Program-made: the position numbers and the translations under genes
In this document: positions 8,670 to 18,181 of the stretch, one piece after another
How positions within the stretch are numbered: the first letter of the stretch is position 1
Layout: every line of letters begins with the position of its first letter
NCBI RefSeq assembly: GCF_001429765.1
Contig: NZ_LMJB01000001.1
Coordinates: 125,896 to 189,895 of the forward strand
DNA from: Flavobacterium sp. Root901
GTDB lineage: Bacteria > Bacteroidota > Bacteroidia > Flavobacteriales > Flavobacteriaceae
Length of the DNA: 64,000 nucleotides
Reading direction: 5' to 3'
The notes under the pieces: model-generated
What the model was told of the DNA's origin: nothing
The model's database searches: none
What the model saw: the letters and a program-made list of their open reading frames with translations, nothing else

Positions 8670-10481
8670 TTAATTATTAATAGCATTAATTACTTCTTTA
8701 TTTATTTTATTGACTTCTGAAAAATTCATTTTATCTACTTTTCGATCGTATGTCATAAAACCATTTACTTCTCCTTCTACATCAGTTGTCTGCGTATATA
8801 CAGCGGCAGAAAAACCTGTTTTAGCCAATTTAATTAATTGATCGGCATATTCTTTGTATTTTGCAGTGGTTTCGTCATTGTTTTTAAATTGTGTATATCC
8901 CCAATTTTTATCGGCCTGCCACAAATGGCCTGTTACCGGCATGCCAATTCCGCCATATTCTCCCAAAACAGTAATTCTTCTGGCATCATACAATTTAAGC
9001 TCAGGCCCCGGATAATGGTGAATATCCAAGATATCGCCTGTTTGAAAATGATTTCCGCCGCTTGATGAATTTACTAATCTGCCAGGATCGTGATTTTTTG
9101 TCCATTCTGTTATTTCGACTGTTTTAAATTGTCCCCACGCTTCATTAAACGGAACCCAGACTACAATACTTGGATAAGAATAAAGATGATCCATAATTTC
9201 TCTCCACTCTTTTTTGTATGTTTCCTCAGAGTGTGCGGTTCTTTTTAACTCTGTTCCTTCAAAATACTTGTGCATCTGCCATATTGGACCATCGTCTCCA
9301 TTTGGCATATCCTGCCAGACTAAGATACCCATTTTATCGCAATGTGTATACCATCTTGCCGGTTCTACTTTTACGTGCTTTCTAATCATATTAAAACCTA
9401 ATTCCTTGGTTCTTATAAGATCATATTGTAATGCCTTATCTGTTGGGGCAGTATACAATCCGTCAGGCCACCAGCCCTGGTCTAATGGGCCAAACTGAAA
9501 ACAGTTTTTGTTATTAAGCTGTATCCTGACAATACCATTGCTGTCTCTTTTTGAAGATATTTTACGCATTGCAAAATAACTTTTTACTTCATCTGTGACT
9601 TTATTGCCGCTGATCAATTTCACTTTTACATCATATAAAAATGGAGAATCAGGCGACCACAATTTTGGATTATTCAATACAATATCTAAAGCCTGACCAG
9701 CTGCAGCTTTTTCTGAAGCAATTATTTTTGCACCATCCAAAACTGTAATTTCAACCACATCGCCGGCAGTACTTCCTTCTGTTTCTGCAGCAATATTAAT
9801 AGTATTATGATCAATGTCTGAGGTTGTTCTGAGATTCGTAATGTGTTTTTTGCTGACAGGCTCTAACCATACTGTCTGCCAGATCCCTGTTACAGGTGTG
9901 TACCAGATACTTTCCGGATTTTTAACTTGTTTTCCTCTTGGCTGGGTTCCGTCACTTGTTGGATCCCAAACTTTTACTACCAGTTTTTGCGATTTCCCAT
10001 TTAAGAAAGGAGTAATATTAAAACTAAAAGGTACGTATCCTCCGGTATGTGTTCCAATTTTTACATTATTGATCCATACTTCTGTTTTCCAGTCTACTGC
10101 GCCAAAATGCAATAAAATTTCTTTGTTCTTCCAGTTCGTGTCAATTGTAAAATTAGTTTCATACCAAAGTTCGTTTTCAGAACCTACTGTTTTCATTACG
10201 CCCGAAAGACTTGATTCAACAGCAAAAGGAACAAGTATTTTTCCCTCATATCCTTTTGGCGCTGTCTGCCCTGCGGGTTGTATGGCGTAGTTCCATAAAC
10301 CGTTCAGATTTTTCCATTGTTCTCTTTCCATTATAGGCCTCGGATATTCCGGAAGCGGATGATTTGGATCAACCTGTTCTGCCCATTTTGTTTTTATTTT
10401 GTCTCCCTGCGGCTTCCATTGCGCAAATAATGACAGGCTGGCAAAAAGAAAAAATATAATTGTAATTTTATTTTTCATCAT
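8670..10481 (-). CDS. GH2 family glycoside hydrolase
   Basis: This 603-residue secreted protein has a signal peptide ending near residue 20 and the three-part GH2 order: sugar-binding jelly roll (about 50-210), immunoglobulin-like domain (about 210-310) and TIM barrel (about 310-600). The acid/base motif is PFNEAWG (Glu447) and the nucleophile motif is LGEYGG (Glu508). It is much shorter than LacZ and lacks C-terminal extra domains. GH2 covers beta-galactosidase, beta-mannosidase, beta-glucuronidase and others, and the sequence alone does not tell which. In an alpha-mannan locus it may remove the beta-linked core sugar of an N-glycan or a side-chain sugar. A hairpin separates it from the upstream GH76 gene. 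Confidence 0.85.
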   Translation of the reverse strand: MMKNKITIIFFLFASLSLFAQWKPQGDKIKTKWAEQVDPNHPLPEYPRPIMEREQWKNLNGLWNYAIQPAGQTAPKGYEGKILVPFAVESSLSGVMKTVGSENELWYETNFTIDTNWKNKEILLHFGAVDWKTEVWINNVKIGTHTGGYVPFSFNITPFLNGKSQKLVVKVWDPTSDGTQPRGKQVKNPESIWYTPVTGIWQTVWLEPVSKKHITNLRTTSDIDHNTINIAAETEGSTAGDVVEITVLDGAKIIASEKAAAGQALDIVLNNPKLWSPDSPFLYDVKVKLISGNKVTDEVKSYFAMRKISSKRDSNGIVRIQLNNKNCFQFGPLDQGWWPDGLYTAPTDKALQYDLIRTKELGFNMIRKHVKVEPARWYTHCDKMGILVWQDMPNGDDGPIWQMHKYFEGTELKRTAHSEETYKKEWREIMDHLYSYPSIVVWVPFNEAWGQFKTVEITEWTKNHDPGRLVNSSSGGNHFQTGDILDIHHYPGPELKLYDARRITVLGEYGGIGMPVTGHLWQADKNWGYTQFKNNDETTAKYKEYADQLIKLAKTGFSAAVYTQTTDVEGEVNGFMTYDRKVDKMNFSEVNKINKEVINAINN

Positions 10482-10520
10482 AGTTTTTGGAAATTTTAAA
10501 AGCGCATTAGATTTTATAAA

Positions 10521-10550
10521 ACCCGAAGGAGACTGACCTCTCCTTCAGGT
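10521..10550 (-). terminator. Intra-operon hairpin, possible attenuator
   Basis: In the 101-bp gap between GH76 and GH2, GAAGGAGA (10525-10532) pairs with TCTCCTTC (10539-10546) around a 6-nt loop, with ACC/GGT outer pairs. On the transcribed minus strand it is followed by TTTTATAAAA. This resembles a leaky terminator that could lower expression of the downstream enzymes relative to the SusCDE/GH76 part. Confidence 0.55.
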
Positions 10551-10582
10551 ATTACAAAAATTACTAAACAAACTAACTTTAA

Positions 10583-11767
10583 TTAATCAAAAAATCCGTC
10601 TTTGTCAAGTTTAGCTGCTGCTTCTATCAGCATAACGCCGCTTAACTGGGTAGTAAGGTCTACACTTGCACCAGCCGATGGAGCTGTTTTCCAGTTGTTG
10701 CCGGAAAGCATTGAAGGTCTTAATATTCCATTTTTATAAAATGTCTGTGCATTAAATTTTAAAAATGCCGCAAATTTCTCCGCATCTGTAGAGTTGATTG
10801 TTGGCTGCTCGGTAAGCTCGGTAAAATAACGTACCAGAATACCTTTAAACAAACCTCCGTCTCCCTGACCTTCATCTTTAAGAAGACCTTCAGAAAGTAT
10901 TTTTGGACTTGTTAAAACGGTTCTTCCTGTTTTTAACGCATCATCAAGATATGTCTGCTCATTTGTAGCTTTGTATAATCTTAATCCTGCACCAATCCAG
11001 GTTCCCATGTTATAAGTAAAAACCCAGTCTTTATTGGTTGTAATTACTCCGTTTACTTCTGCAATATTGTCCCAGACTGCTCCTGAAACAGGATCAACCA
11101 GATTGTTTTTCTGCCATGCATAAATTTTCTTAGCCCATACCAAATCATCCGGATCATTGTCTATTTCATAAAGTCTCATGGCAAGAATAACAGCAGGTGC
11201 GTTTGATACTGCATTTTTTTGTTTTGGTGTGTCCTGTTTCCAGGTAATACCTCCTCCAAAAACATTATCACTCCAGCTTAGTTTAATTCTTTCCCATAAA
11301 AAATCGGCTACATCTTTATATTCCTGATCGTTTGTAGCGTTGTAAGCACGAACGCAGGCATTTGCCAGCCAAAGCATATCGTCATTAAAAACATTGTTGT
11401 AGGTGTTTCCGTTTTTTACTTTAATTCCCTGAACCAAAGCTTTCATTTTGGCTTTATAACTATCATTTCCTGTTCGAAGAAAACCATCTATTAAAACATC
11501 CAGAACGTGAGCATTTGGCCAGTAATTAAATGTACTGTTTCCTGCATTGTTCTGTACAAAAGTACCGTTTGCACCCAGGTAATTGTTGTAGGTTGAAAGC
11601 TGGAGCGAATCTGCGGTCTGAGACCAGGTGTATTTAAATTCTGTTCCTGTTCCTGAATTAGGATCACGAAGCGGAATTGGATCATCGTCGCACGAAACAG
11701 TTAACAACCCTAATCCTATTACGCATAATAACAGAATATTATATTGTAGTGAAAATATTTTTTTCAT
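10583..11767 (-). CDS. GH76 endo-alpha-1,6-mannanase lipoprotein
   Basis: The first ATG, at 11767, gives a 394-residue protein with a lipoprotein signal (MKKIFSLQYNILLLCVIGLG, then LLTVSC) whose lipid-attached Cys is residue 26. An upstream TTG at 11785 in the same frame was not chosen because the ATG alone gives a complete signal. The rest is an (alpha/alpha)6 GH76 domain with the paired catalytic aspartates in NDDMLWLANA (Asp129-Asp130). GH76 enzymes cut the alpha-1,6-mannose backbone of yeast mannan. The acidic CDDD following the lipid Cys resembles a surface-export signal for Bacteroidota lipoproteins. It follows the SusE-like gene, so it is probably part of the surface complex that makes the first cuts. 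Confidence 0.88.
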   Translation of the reverse strand: MKKIFSLQYNILLLCVIGLGLLTVSCDDDPIPLRDPNSGTGTEFKYTWSQTADSLQLSTYNNYLGANGTFVQNNAGNSTFNYWPNAHVLDVLIDGFLRTGNDSYKAKMKALVQGIKVKNGNTYNNVFNDDMLWLANACVRAYNATNDQEYKDVADFLWERIKLSWSDNVFGGGITWKQDTPKQKNAVSNAPAVILAMRLYEIDNDPDDLVWAKKIYAWQKNNLVDPVSGAVWDNIAEVNGVITTNKDWVFTYNMGTWIGAGLRLYKATNEQTYLDDALKTGRTVLTSPKILSEGLLKDEGQGDGGLFKGILVRYFTELTEQPTINSTDAEKFAAFLKFNAQTFYKNGILRPSMLSGNNWKTAPSAGASVDLTTQLSGVMLIEAAAKLDKDGFFD

Positions 11768-11829
11768 AAGATATTTATTTAACAAAAACGTCTCTTAAAG
11801 ACAATCCTTAATAGACGTCATTGGGTTAT

Positions 11830-12954
11830 TTATAAAACTGTAAAACTGTGAGTGTAAGCTGTTGCAGCGGCACTAAAATTAATTTCTGCATTTACATTTT
11901 TATTGTCTACTGCAGAAGCAAACTTGAAACTGTTAGCCCAGTAATCATTACTTACAGGAACCATGTACCAGTATGATGCTGCAACATTACCGTCTGGTCT
12001 TGAGTTATCTGCATTGACACTTCCATACCATTCTTCAGTTGTCGTTGTGCCATTTACTACTGTAAATTTAAATTTATAACGCTCGTCTCTACCCCATGAT
12101 TCCTGTTTAAAACTTATCGCTTTATTGTTGGCTTTCCAGATACCGCCTCCTGAATAAGTGTATTCAAACAGATATTGTCCTAATGGAGGAAACCATAATT
12201 CTATCTTTTTAATTTCTGTCATCGTTGTAGAACCATCACTAAAATCAACTTTGATTTTATAAACTTTGCTGTCTCCTGCATAAGTTGCTGCACCGTCTTG
12301 TTTTAATTTACCTCCGTTAATGTAGAAAACTTCCGGAGTTCCGTTTTTTCTGGTAATGAATTTATAAGTTCCCGCACTTAGTTTAGTGTAAATTTCGAAT
12401 GATGTAGCACCAACTTTTTTGAAAGCCTGGGCATTTGCAGCTGTTTCTCCGTTTTCAGATCCAGTTCCGGTAATAAATAACTGATCCGGAGTTGGGAATC
12501 CGCCTGGTCTTTGTACTTCTATAATTCCTGAAACAGCTGACTTTTGAACATTTATTCCTTTTGATGAGTAAACAGTCCATTTTATCTTTCCGATAGTTTC
12601 AGATTGAATTCCGGCTAATTCGGCAATTTTGTTTAATTCTGTAAAAGAAATATTTAATGTTTTTTGAAATCCGTTTCCATCAGACGGTTTTACGTAAATT
12701 GGTTTTGAGAAATCTCCATTTTCCTTATCAAAAACCACATCATAAAGTACAACTCCATTATCTTCAGCCTTAGCTCCTTCCCACTCAAACACGGCAGAAC
12801 TCTGTGCGCCAAGATCAAAAAATTTATTATTAGCAGGCGAATAAAGGGCATTTACCGCACTTACATTGGTATGACTCATGCTGTCGTCATTGTTACAGCT
12901 TACCAAAAATACTGTACAAAGTATTAATACTAATTTTGAATATATATTTTTCAT
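11830..12954 (-). CDS. SusE/SusF-like surface glycan-binding lipoprotein
   Basis: This 374-residue lipoprotein starts MKNIYSKLVLILCTVFLVSCNNDD, with a lipobox Cys at about residue 20 and acidic residues after it that favour surface display. The N-terminal domain (about 25-150) resembles the SusE domain, which also follows SusD in other loci. After a Pro-Gly linker (VQRPGGFPTPDQLFITG, about 148-164) come repeated beta-rich carbohydrate-binding segments with many aromatic residues. No catalytic motif is visible. Position (25 bp after susD) and architecture point to a glycan-binding partner of the SusCD complex. The ligand is presumably alpha-mannan, by context only. Confidence 0.8.
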   Translation of the reverse strand: MKNIYSKLVLILCTVFLVSCNNDDSMSHTNVSAVNALYSPANNKFFDLGAQSSAVFEWEGAKAEDNGVVLYDVVFDKENGDFSKPIYVKPSDGNGFQKTLNISFTELNKIAELAGIQSETIGKIKWTVYSSKGINVQKSAVSGIIEVQRPGGFPTPDQLFITGTGSENGETAANAQAFKKVGATSFEIYTKLSAGTYKFITRKNGTPEVFYINGGKLKQDGAATYAGDSKVYKIKVDFSDGSTTMTEIKKIELWFPPLGQYLFEYTYSGGGIWKANNKAISFKQESWGRDERYKFKFTVVNGTTTTEEWYGSVNADNSRPDGNVAASYWYMVPVSNDYWANSFKFASAVDNKNVNAEINFSAAATAYTHSFTVL

Positions 12955-12979
12955 GTTTTATTTTTTAGGTTAGTTAGTT

Positions 12980-14593
12980 TTACCAGTTTGGATTTTGACT
13001 TAAATTGGTATTAATCAAACGCTCATCTCTTGGTATTGGCCATAAATAATGTTTGTCAGGATCGAAAGTTCTTAAGTTTACTCTCAAATAACCATTATCT
13101 ACAGATGAAATACCGAATTTTGCTCCATGTGCATATCCGTTTAATACATTCTCGGCAATTTTCCATCTTCTGATGTCAAAGATTCTTAAGCCTTCCATAC
13201 CAAATTCTGTACGGCGCTCGTTTCTAATTACTTCTCTAAGACCTGCTTGTCCTAATGAACTGTTGAAACCTAAAGCAGCACCATCTGTAAAACCTGCACG
13301 AACCCGAATTGGTCTTATGGTCTGGTCCCAGACTCCGCTAGTCATTTGGTTAAGCTCATTTTTGGCTTCTGCATACATTAATAAAACATCGGCATATCTT
13401 ATAAGCATTAAATTTAATCCCGATTGTAGCGAAGTTAAATGCTGCGTATCATAATATTTACGGGTGTAATATCCTGTAGGCGTTGCAGATGAGCCTTGTA
13501 CAAATTCGTCTGGTGATGAAGATCCCGGCTTAATAGAAATTGTACGTGTGCTGCCGTCTGCTTCCCTCCATTTGTATTGATCGTATACGACAGTTCCGGT
13601 AAGTCTCGGATCTCTGTTTACATACGGATCATTCTCATTATATCCTGAACCTGCTTCGTTGATTTTTTTTCCGTTAAGCATCAAATAGCTGTCTACTAAT
13701 TCCTGAGTTGGAGCCAATGCATTTAATCTTGCTCCTGCAGAAAGCGGTGCCATGTCAAAAAATTCGCCCCACATTCTAAACTGCGGTACGTATTGCAAAC
13801 TCAGAATATCTTCACTGCTGTATTCGTTTTGTGCCTGAAAAAGGCCTTCATAAGAAGGAAACAAACTATATTGGCCATAATTCATCGCCATTAACTTCTC
13901 TGTAACCTGCACAACCTCTGCCCAGTTTCCTTCGTACAGATATACTCTGGCTTTTAATGCAGCTGCTGCTCCTGCAGTTATCTTTCCTCTGTCGGCTGCG
14001 GCATATTGTGTATTTTTTGGAAGAACTGCAATTACAGCATCCAATTCACTTAATATAAACTGAATAACTTCTGCATGCGAAGTACGACTAATTGACGTAG
14101 CTTCCTGCAGCGATGGATCTTTTTTTAATAACGGAATATCCCCAAACCATGTAGTAAGCTGAAAATGCTGAAATGCTCTTAAAAAACGAGCCTCTGCCTT
14201 CATTCTTGCAATAACCGCTGGATCTGCATTTGGTACACGGTCAATATTTTCTAATATCAGATTACAGGTTTTGATTCCCGCATATCTGTCATTCCATTCT
14301 TCTTTAATTCGGGCTAAAGACGGATCATAAATTCCGGCGCCAATCGATGCTGCACCGGCGTTATCGCCTCTTCCGTTATAAGCATTATCAGAAAGTGCTT
14401 CGTTATAAAAGAAATACTGGCTTTTTTGCATTTGCGAATAAGCCGTATTTAAAAACGTCTGCGCTTTATCGGTACTAGTCCAGTAAGTTGAATCTGTAAA
14501 CTGATTCTCTGGTGCCTGATCCAGGTCTTCACAGCTTGTGAGCAGTAAGAGCAGAACCGGTATAAATTTTATATGTTTAAATATATTTTTCAT
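12980..14593 (-). CDS. SusD/RagB-family surface glycan-binding lipoprotein
   Basis: This 537-residue protein has a lipoprotein signal (LLLLTSCEDLDQAPENQFT, Cys about residue 21) and the standard SusD layout. The N-terminal helical TPR region includes LRAFQHFQLTTWFGDIPLL. The C-terminal RagB/SusD domain includes LMLIRYADVLLMYAEAKNE and RNERRTEFGMEGLRIFDIRRW and ends with a typical LWPIPRDE. SusD proteins form the lid on the SusC transporter and capture oligosaccharides. It starts 11 bp after the susC-like gene, as is usual for this pair. No unusual residues were noticed. Confidence 0.95.
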   Translation of the reverse strand: MKNIFKHIKFIPVLLLLLTSCEDLDQAPENQFTDSTYWTSTDKAQTFLNTAYSQMQKSQYFFYNEALSDNAYNGRGDNAGAASIGAGIYDPSLARIKEEWNDRYAGIKTCNLILENIDRVPNADPAVIARMKAEARFLRAFQHFQLTTWFGDIPLLKKDPSLQEATSISRTSHAEVIQFILSELDAVIAVLPKNTQYAAADRGKITAGAAAALKARVYLYEGNWAEVVQVTEKLMAMNYGQYSLFPSYEGLFQAQNEYSSEDILSLQYVPQFRMWGEFFDMAPLSAGARLNALAPTQELVDSYLMLNGKKINEAGSGYNENDPYVNRDPRLTGTVVYDQYKWREADGSTRTISIKPGSSSPDEFVQGSSATPTGYYTRKYYDTQHLTSLQSGLNLMLIRYADVLLMYAEAKNELNQMTSGVWDQTIRPIRVRAGFTDGAALGFNSSLGQAGLREVIRNERRTEFGMEGLRIFDIRRWKIAENVLNGYAHGAKFGISSVDNGYLRVNLRTFDPDKHYLWPIPRDERLINTNLSQNPNW

Positions 14594-14604
14594 TTTGATT
14601 TTTT

Positions 14605-17600
14605 TTAGAAGCTGATATCAAGACCCATTCCGTAATAAACCTGCGTTGGATAAGCTCTTCCGCTGTTTGCCCCTGAAGGCGTCATGCTGTTATTGAATTC
14701 GGAAAGCTCCGGATCAACAAATTTAACTTTCGATAAGGTCAGCAGATTTTGCCCTGAAACATAGATACGGAAATTACTCATACCTAATTTTTCTGCTGCC
14801 TGATTTGGTAATGTATACCCTAACTGTACATTTTTAAGTCTGGCATAAGCGCCATCGTACAAATACATATCTGAACCTCTTCTAAAATTGTTTGTATTAG
14901 ACTGTGTTCCGTTGTTTGCCAGTCTTGGGTATCTTGCATCCGGATTTTGAGGTGTCCAGTAATCAAGCTGATGCGTATACATGGTCATACCATAATTATA
15001 GTGAAAAGGCTCCACCAGCTCACCTCGAATCATCATGGTTCTTTTTCCAACTCCTTGTAAAAAGATACTTAAATCGAAATTTTTATAATCAACATTATAC
15101 GTTACTCCAAAAGTGTATCTTGGGAAAGGATTTCCGAAAATGAATTTATCATTATCATCAATTTTACCATCTTTGTTAGCATCTACATAACGGTTATCTC
15201 CCGGATGTACCGTAATTCCGGCAGGAACTGCCGCACCCTGGATTTCTTCTACATTTTGAAAATATCCGTCTCTTTTTAAACCAACATAAGAATTGAAAGG
15301 CAAGCCCTCACGAAGCAGAACCTGAAGTTCTTCAACACCTGTTAATCTTTCCTGTCCGTTAAAATCAAGTACTTTATTTTTAGAATCACCAACATTCAGC
15401 GTGATACTTTGGTTTAAAGATTTTCCTTTATGTCTGTATGTAACACTTACTTCCCATCCTCGATTACCTACTTTACCAGCATTAAAATCAGGAAGATCTG
15501 TACCATACACTCCGGGAACCTGAGGCTGCACCAGAATGTCTGAAGTTACTTTATCAAAATAATCAAATGAGAAAGATAAAGCTCCTTTAAAAAAGTCGGC
15601 ATCAACCCCGGCATTAAAAGTCGCCGCTTTTTCCCATTGAATATCCGGATTTGCAAAATTATATCCGGTACCGCTTACGCCAGAATTGTTGAATCCATAA
15701 GCATTCTGAAAAGTAAAATAAGTAGTCTGATACTGGTAATTACCTACGTTTTGATTTCCAAGTATTCCGTAAGAAGAACGCAATTTTATGTTTCCTACAT
15801 TATTATTGTAGCTTTCCATGAATTTTTCCTTTGTCAGGGCGTAACCTACAGATGCCGATGGAAAAAATCCCCATCTTAATTCATCTCTGAATTTTGATGA
15901 ACCATCATATCTAAAACTAAACTCTGCAAAATATTTGTCGTTATAATCATAAGACGCACGACCAAAAAGAGAATTAAGACTGTTTTTAAAAGAAGCCGGA
16001 TTACCATTTGGATCCGTTCCGTTAGAGTTATAAGAATCCTCGCCAATAACAGTTTCGCTGGTTGGTGTTCCTAAATCCGGATCAGTATATTTTTTATAAA
16101 TTCCAGTTCGGCGCTCGGAATGATTTTCATTAGAAACCCCAACTAAAGCCCCTACATTATGATTCCCGAATGACTTTGAATATTCCAGCATAAATTGTGA
16201 ATTCAAATCAAGGCTTTTTTGCGATTCGTCTCTGGTATCCCTATCGGCCCCATAAACTCCCTGCGGAGAAAAATTTACCTGCTTAACACGACTGTACAAG
16301 CTTCCAGCCCATAAACGTCCTCCCAAAACTCCTTTAACTTTTAAAGCATTGGTTAACTTAAATTCAGCATTAAAAGCTCCAAAAATATCATCATTGTCGT
16401 ATTTTCTAAAACCACCCTTCTCTAAAATACCAAGAGAATTAAATTGCTGCAATACATCGTTTGTTAAGTAGTTGCCATTTTCATCTTTTTGAGTATAATA
16501 TAATGGAACTCTAAAAGCATCGACCATTAAGGTACCAGTACTTGACGAGTGGTCATTTATTAACTGTTTAGAATAAGCAAGGTTAGATGTCAGCTTAAAT
16601 CTTCCATATTCATTGGTAAGATTAATTCTGAAATTATAACGCTGCATACCTTTCTTTGGTCCCACAAAATTACTTTCGTTGTCTAAATAGCCTAAAGAAA
16701 CTAAATAAGTGGAATTTTCACTTCCACCAGAAATTGAAAGATTTTGATTTAACTGTACAGACGGTTTTACAATTTCTTTTGCAAACCATTCTGTATCACC
16801 TTTAGCTTTTAACTCTGCAATTTTTTCGGCCGTAAATACCGCTGTTGTTTCGCCGGAATTAAATGCTGCTTCATTTCTCAGCATTGCATTTTCATATCCA
16901 TGTACAGGCTCTGTAAAAAACTTTGGAGTATTAAAACCGGTTAAACTGCTGTACTGAATAGACATTGTTTTGTTTTTACTCCCTTTTTTAGTTGTGATTA
17001 AAACAACACCATTGCTGGCACGCGATCCGTAGATGGCGGCACTTCCTGCATCTTTTAAAACAGATACACTTTCTATATCGGCAGGATTTAATGAATTAAT
17101 ATCACCTCCTACGATACCATCTATAACTATCAGCGGACTATTATTGCCCAGTGTGCTGATACCTCTAATGTTAAGGTTGACACCTGCACCAGGTTCAGAA
17201 TTTGTCTGCTGAATGGTTAAACTAGGCGCTTTTCCCTGCAATGCCAGAGTTGTATTTACGTTTGGCCTGCCCTGAAAAGCATTATTTCCAACCTGATCTA
17301 CAGCACCTACAACTTTCTTTTTTTTCTGTGTGCCATACCCTACAACGACTACCTCATCAAGGGCGGAGACATTCAGCTCCATAGAAACATTAATAGTAGT
17401 TCTGTTGTTTACTTTTACTTCTATCGGTTTATAACCAATCATTGTAATTTTTAAAGAACCATTACCATTTTTGAGCTTTATTGTATAATGCCCGTCAAAA
17501 TCAGCATTTACACCATTTCTGGGATCAGTACTGTCTACAATTGAAGCACCAGGAAGAGACAAACCATCTGAAACAGAGGTAACAACCCCGGAAACCTGAA

Positions 17601-17709
17601 CTGGCTGGCTTTGAGCTGAGGCAAAATCGTAAAAGCCGCATACGAGAAGAATTGTGAGAAAGAAATGCGTACCGCGCATTCTCTTCCTGCGATTTAATAA
17701 TTTCATCAT
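14605..17709 (-). CDS. SusC/RagA-family TonB-dependent outer membrane transporter
   Basis: This 1034-residue protein has a signal peptide ending near residue 32. A carboxypeptidase-D-like regulatory domain (about 37-120: SGVVTSVSDGLSLPGASI) is followed by the TonB box region and plug domain, with the SusC signature (ISTLGNNSPLIVIDGI at about 180-195; GSAAIYGSRASNGVVLITTKKG at about 222-243) and a C-terminal 22-strand barrel. It imports oligosaccharides into the periplasm with energy from TonB. It is the first gene of the mannan operon. Upstream lie a TAnnTTTG -7 element and a LacI-type palindrome. Two adjacent ATG codons give MM at the start; the upstream one is used here. Confidence 0.96.
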   Translation of the reverse strand: MMKLLNRRKRMRGTHFFLTILLVCGFYDFASAQSQPVQVSGVVTSVSDGLSLPGASIVDSTDPRNGVNADFDGHYTIKLKNGNGSLKITMIGYKPIEVKVNNRTTINVSMELNVSALDEVVVVGYGTQKKKKVVGAVDQVGNNAFQGRPNVNTTLALQGKAPSLTIQQTNSEPGAGVNLNIRGISTLGNNSPLIVIDGIVGGDINSLNPADIESVSVLKDAGSAAIYGSRASNGVVLITTKKGSKNKTMSIQYSSLTGFNTPKFFTEPVHGYENAMLRNEAAFNSGETTAVFTAEKIAELKAKGDTEWFAKEIVKPSVQLNQNLSISGGSENSTYLVSLGYLDNESNFVGPKKGMQRYNFRINLTNEYGRFKLTSNLAYSKQLINDHSSSTGTLMVDAFRVPLYYTQKDENGNYLTNDVLQQFNSLGILEKGGFRKYDNDDIFGAFNAEFKLTNALKVKGVLGGRLWAGSLYSRVKQVNFSPQGVYGADRDTRDESQKSLDLNSQFMLEYSKSFGNHNVGALVGVSNENHSERRTGIYKKYTDPDLGTPTSETVIGEDSYNSNGTDPNGNPASFKNSLNSLFGRASYDYNDKYFAEFSFRYDGSSKFRDELRWGFFPSASVGYALTKEKFMESYNNNVGNIKLRSSYGILGNQNVGNYQYQTTYFTFQNAYGFNNSGVSGTGYNFANPDIQWEKAATFNAGVDADFFKGALSFSFDYFDKVTSDILVQPQVPGVYGTDLPDFNAGKVGNRGWEVSVTYRHKGKSLNQSITLNVGDSKNKVLDFNGQERLTGVEELQVLLREGLPFNSYVGLKRDGYFQNVEEIQGAAVPAGITVHPGDNRYVDANKDGKIDDNDKFIFGNPFPRYTFGVTYNVDYKNFDLSIFLQGVGKRTMMIRGELVEPFHYNYGMTMYTHQLDYWTPQNPDARYPRLANNGTQSNTNNFRRGSDMYLYDGAYARLKNVQLGYTLPNQAAEKLGMSNFRIYVSGQNLLTLSKVKFVDPELSEFNNSMTPSGANSGRAYPTQVYYGMGLDISF

Positions 17710-17873
17710 GAAGATTTTGGTTTAGTTAGTTACACTAAATTGAGAACCATATTTAGAAAGTTTTGTGGTAATTGGCTTTCCAATATAAAAGAGTATTAAT
17801 TGTTTTTTGAATAAAGTTCCGGCAGCTCTAATTCAAAAAATCGAAATACTATTTTTAAGTAATCAATTCATAG

Positions 17874-17897
17874 CAAACATACTAAAACGTTTTAGTA
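17874..17897 (-). promoter_or_regulatory. susC promoter -7 box with overlapping LacI-type operator
   Basis: On the minus strand 17881-17874 reads TATGTTTG, a match to the Bacteroidota -7 element TAnnTTTG. Directly upstream and overlapping by two bases is an uninterrupted 18-bp palindrome, TACTAAAACGTTTTAGTA (17880-17897), centred on CG like many LacI-family operators. A regulator bound there would cover the spacer between -33 and -7, which fits repression. No clear -33 TTG is visible. The surrounding 17710-18181 gap holds this promoter, a weaker half-site (AAAACGTTAT near 17998-18007) and the lacI terminator. Confidence 0.75.
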
Positions 17898-18092
17898 AAA
17901 AAAACTTTTTTTTACTAAATATAATTTTATTGTTAATTTTATAAGAGATGTATTTATTCGAGGAGAAAAAATAAAGATTTCTCAAAACATTAAAACGAAA
18001 ACGTTATAAAAAATGTTAATGAAAATTGGCCTCAAAAATCATATTAGGTTGAAATGACATAAAATTCTTCTATTTTTTTGCCGTTAAACACA

Positions 18093-18137
18093 AAAAAAAA
18101 TCTGAAAATCAACAAATGGTTGAAATTCAGATTTTTT
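18093..18137 (-). terminator. Terminator after the LacI-type gene
   Basis: AATCTGAA...TCAAC and GTTGA...TTCAGATT form a long imperfect hairpin around AAATG, flanked by A-rich and T-rich tracts on the two sides, so it can work in both directions. It lies 44 bp beyond the lacI stop and separates lacI from the susC promoter. Confidence 0.75.
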
Positions 18138-18181
18138 TAAAGCAAAAATATAATAGTATAGTTGCTTAAATTATAAAAATA

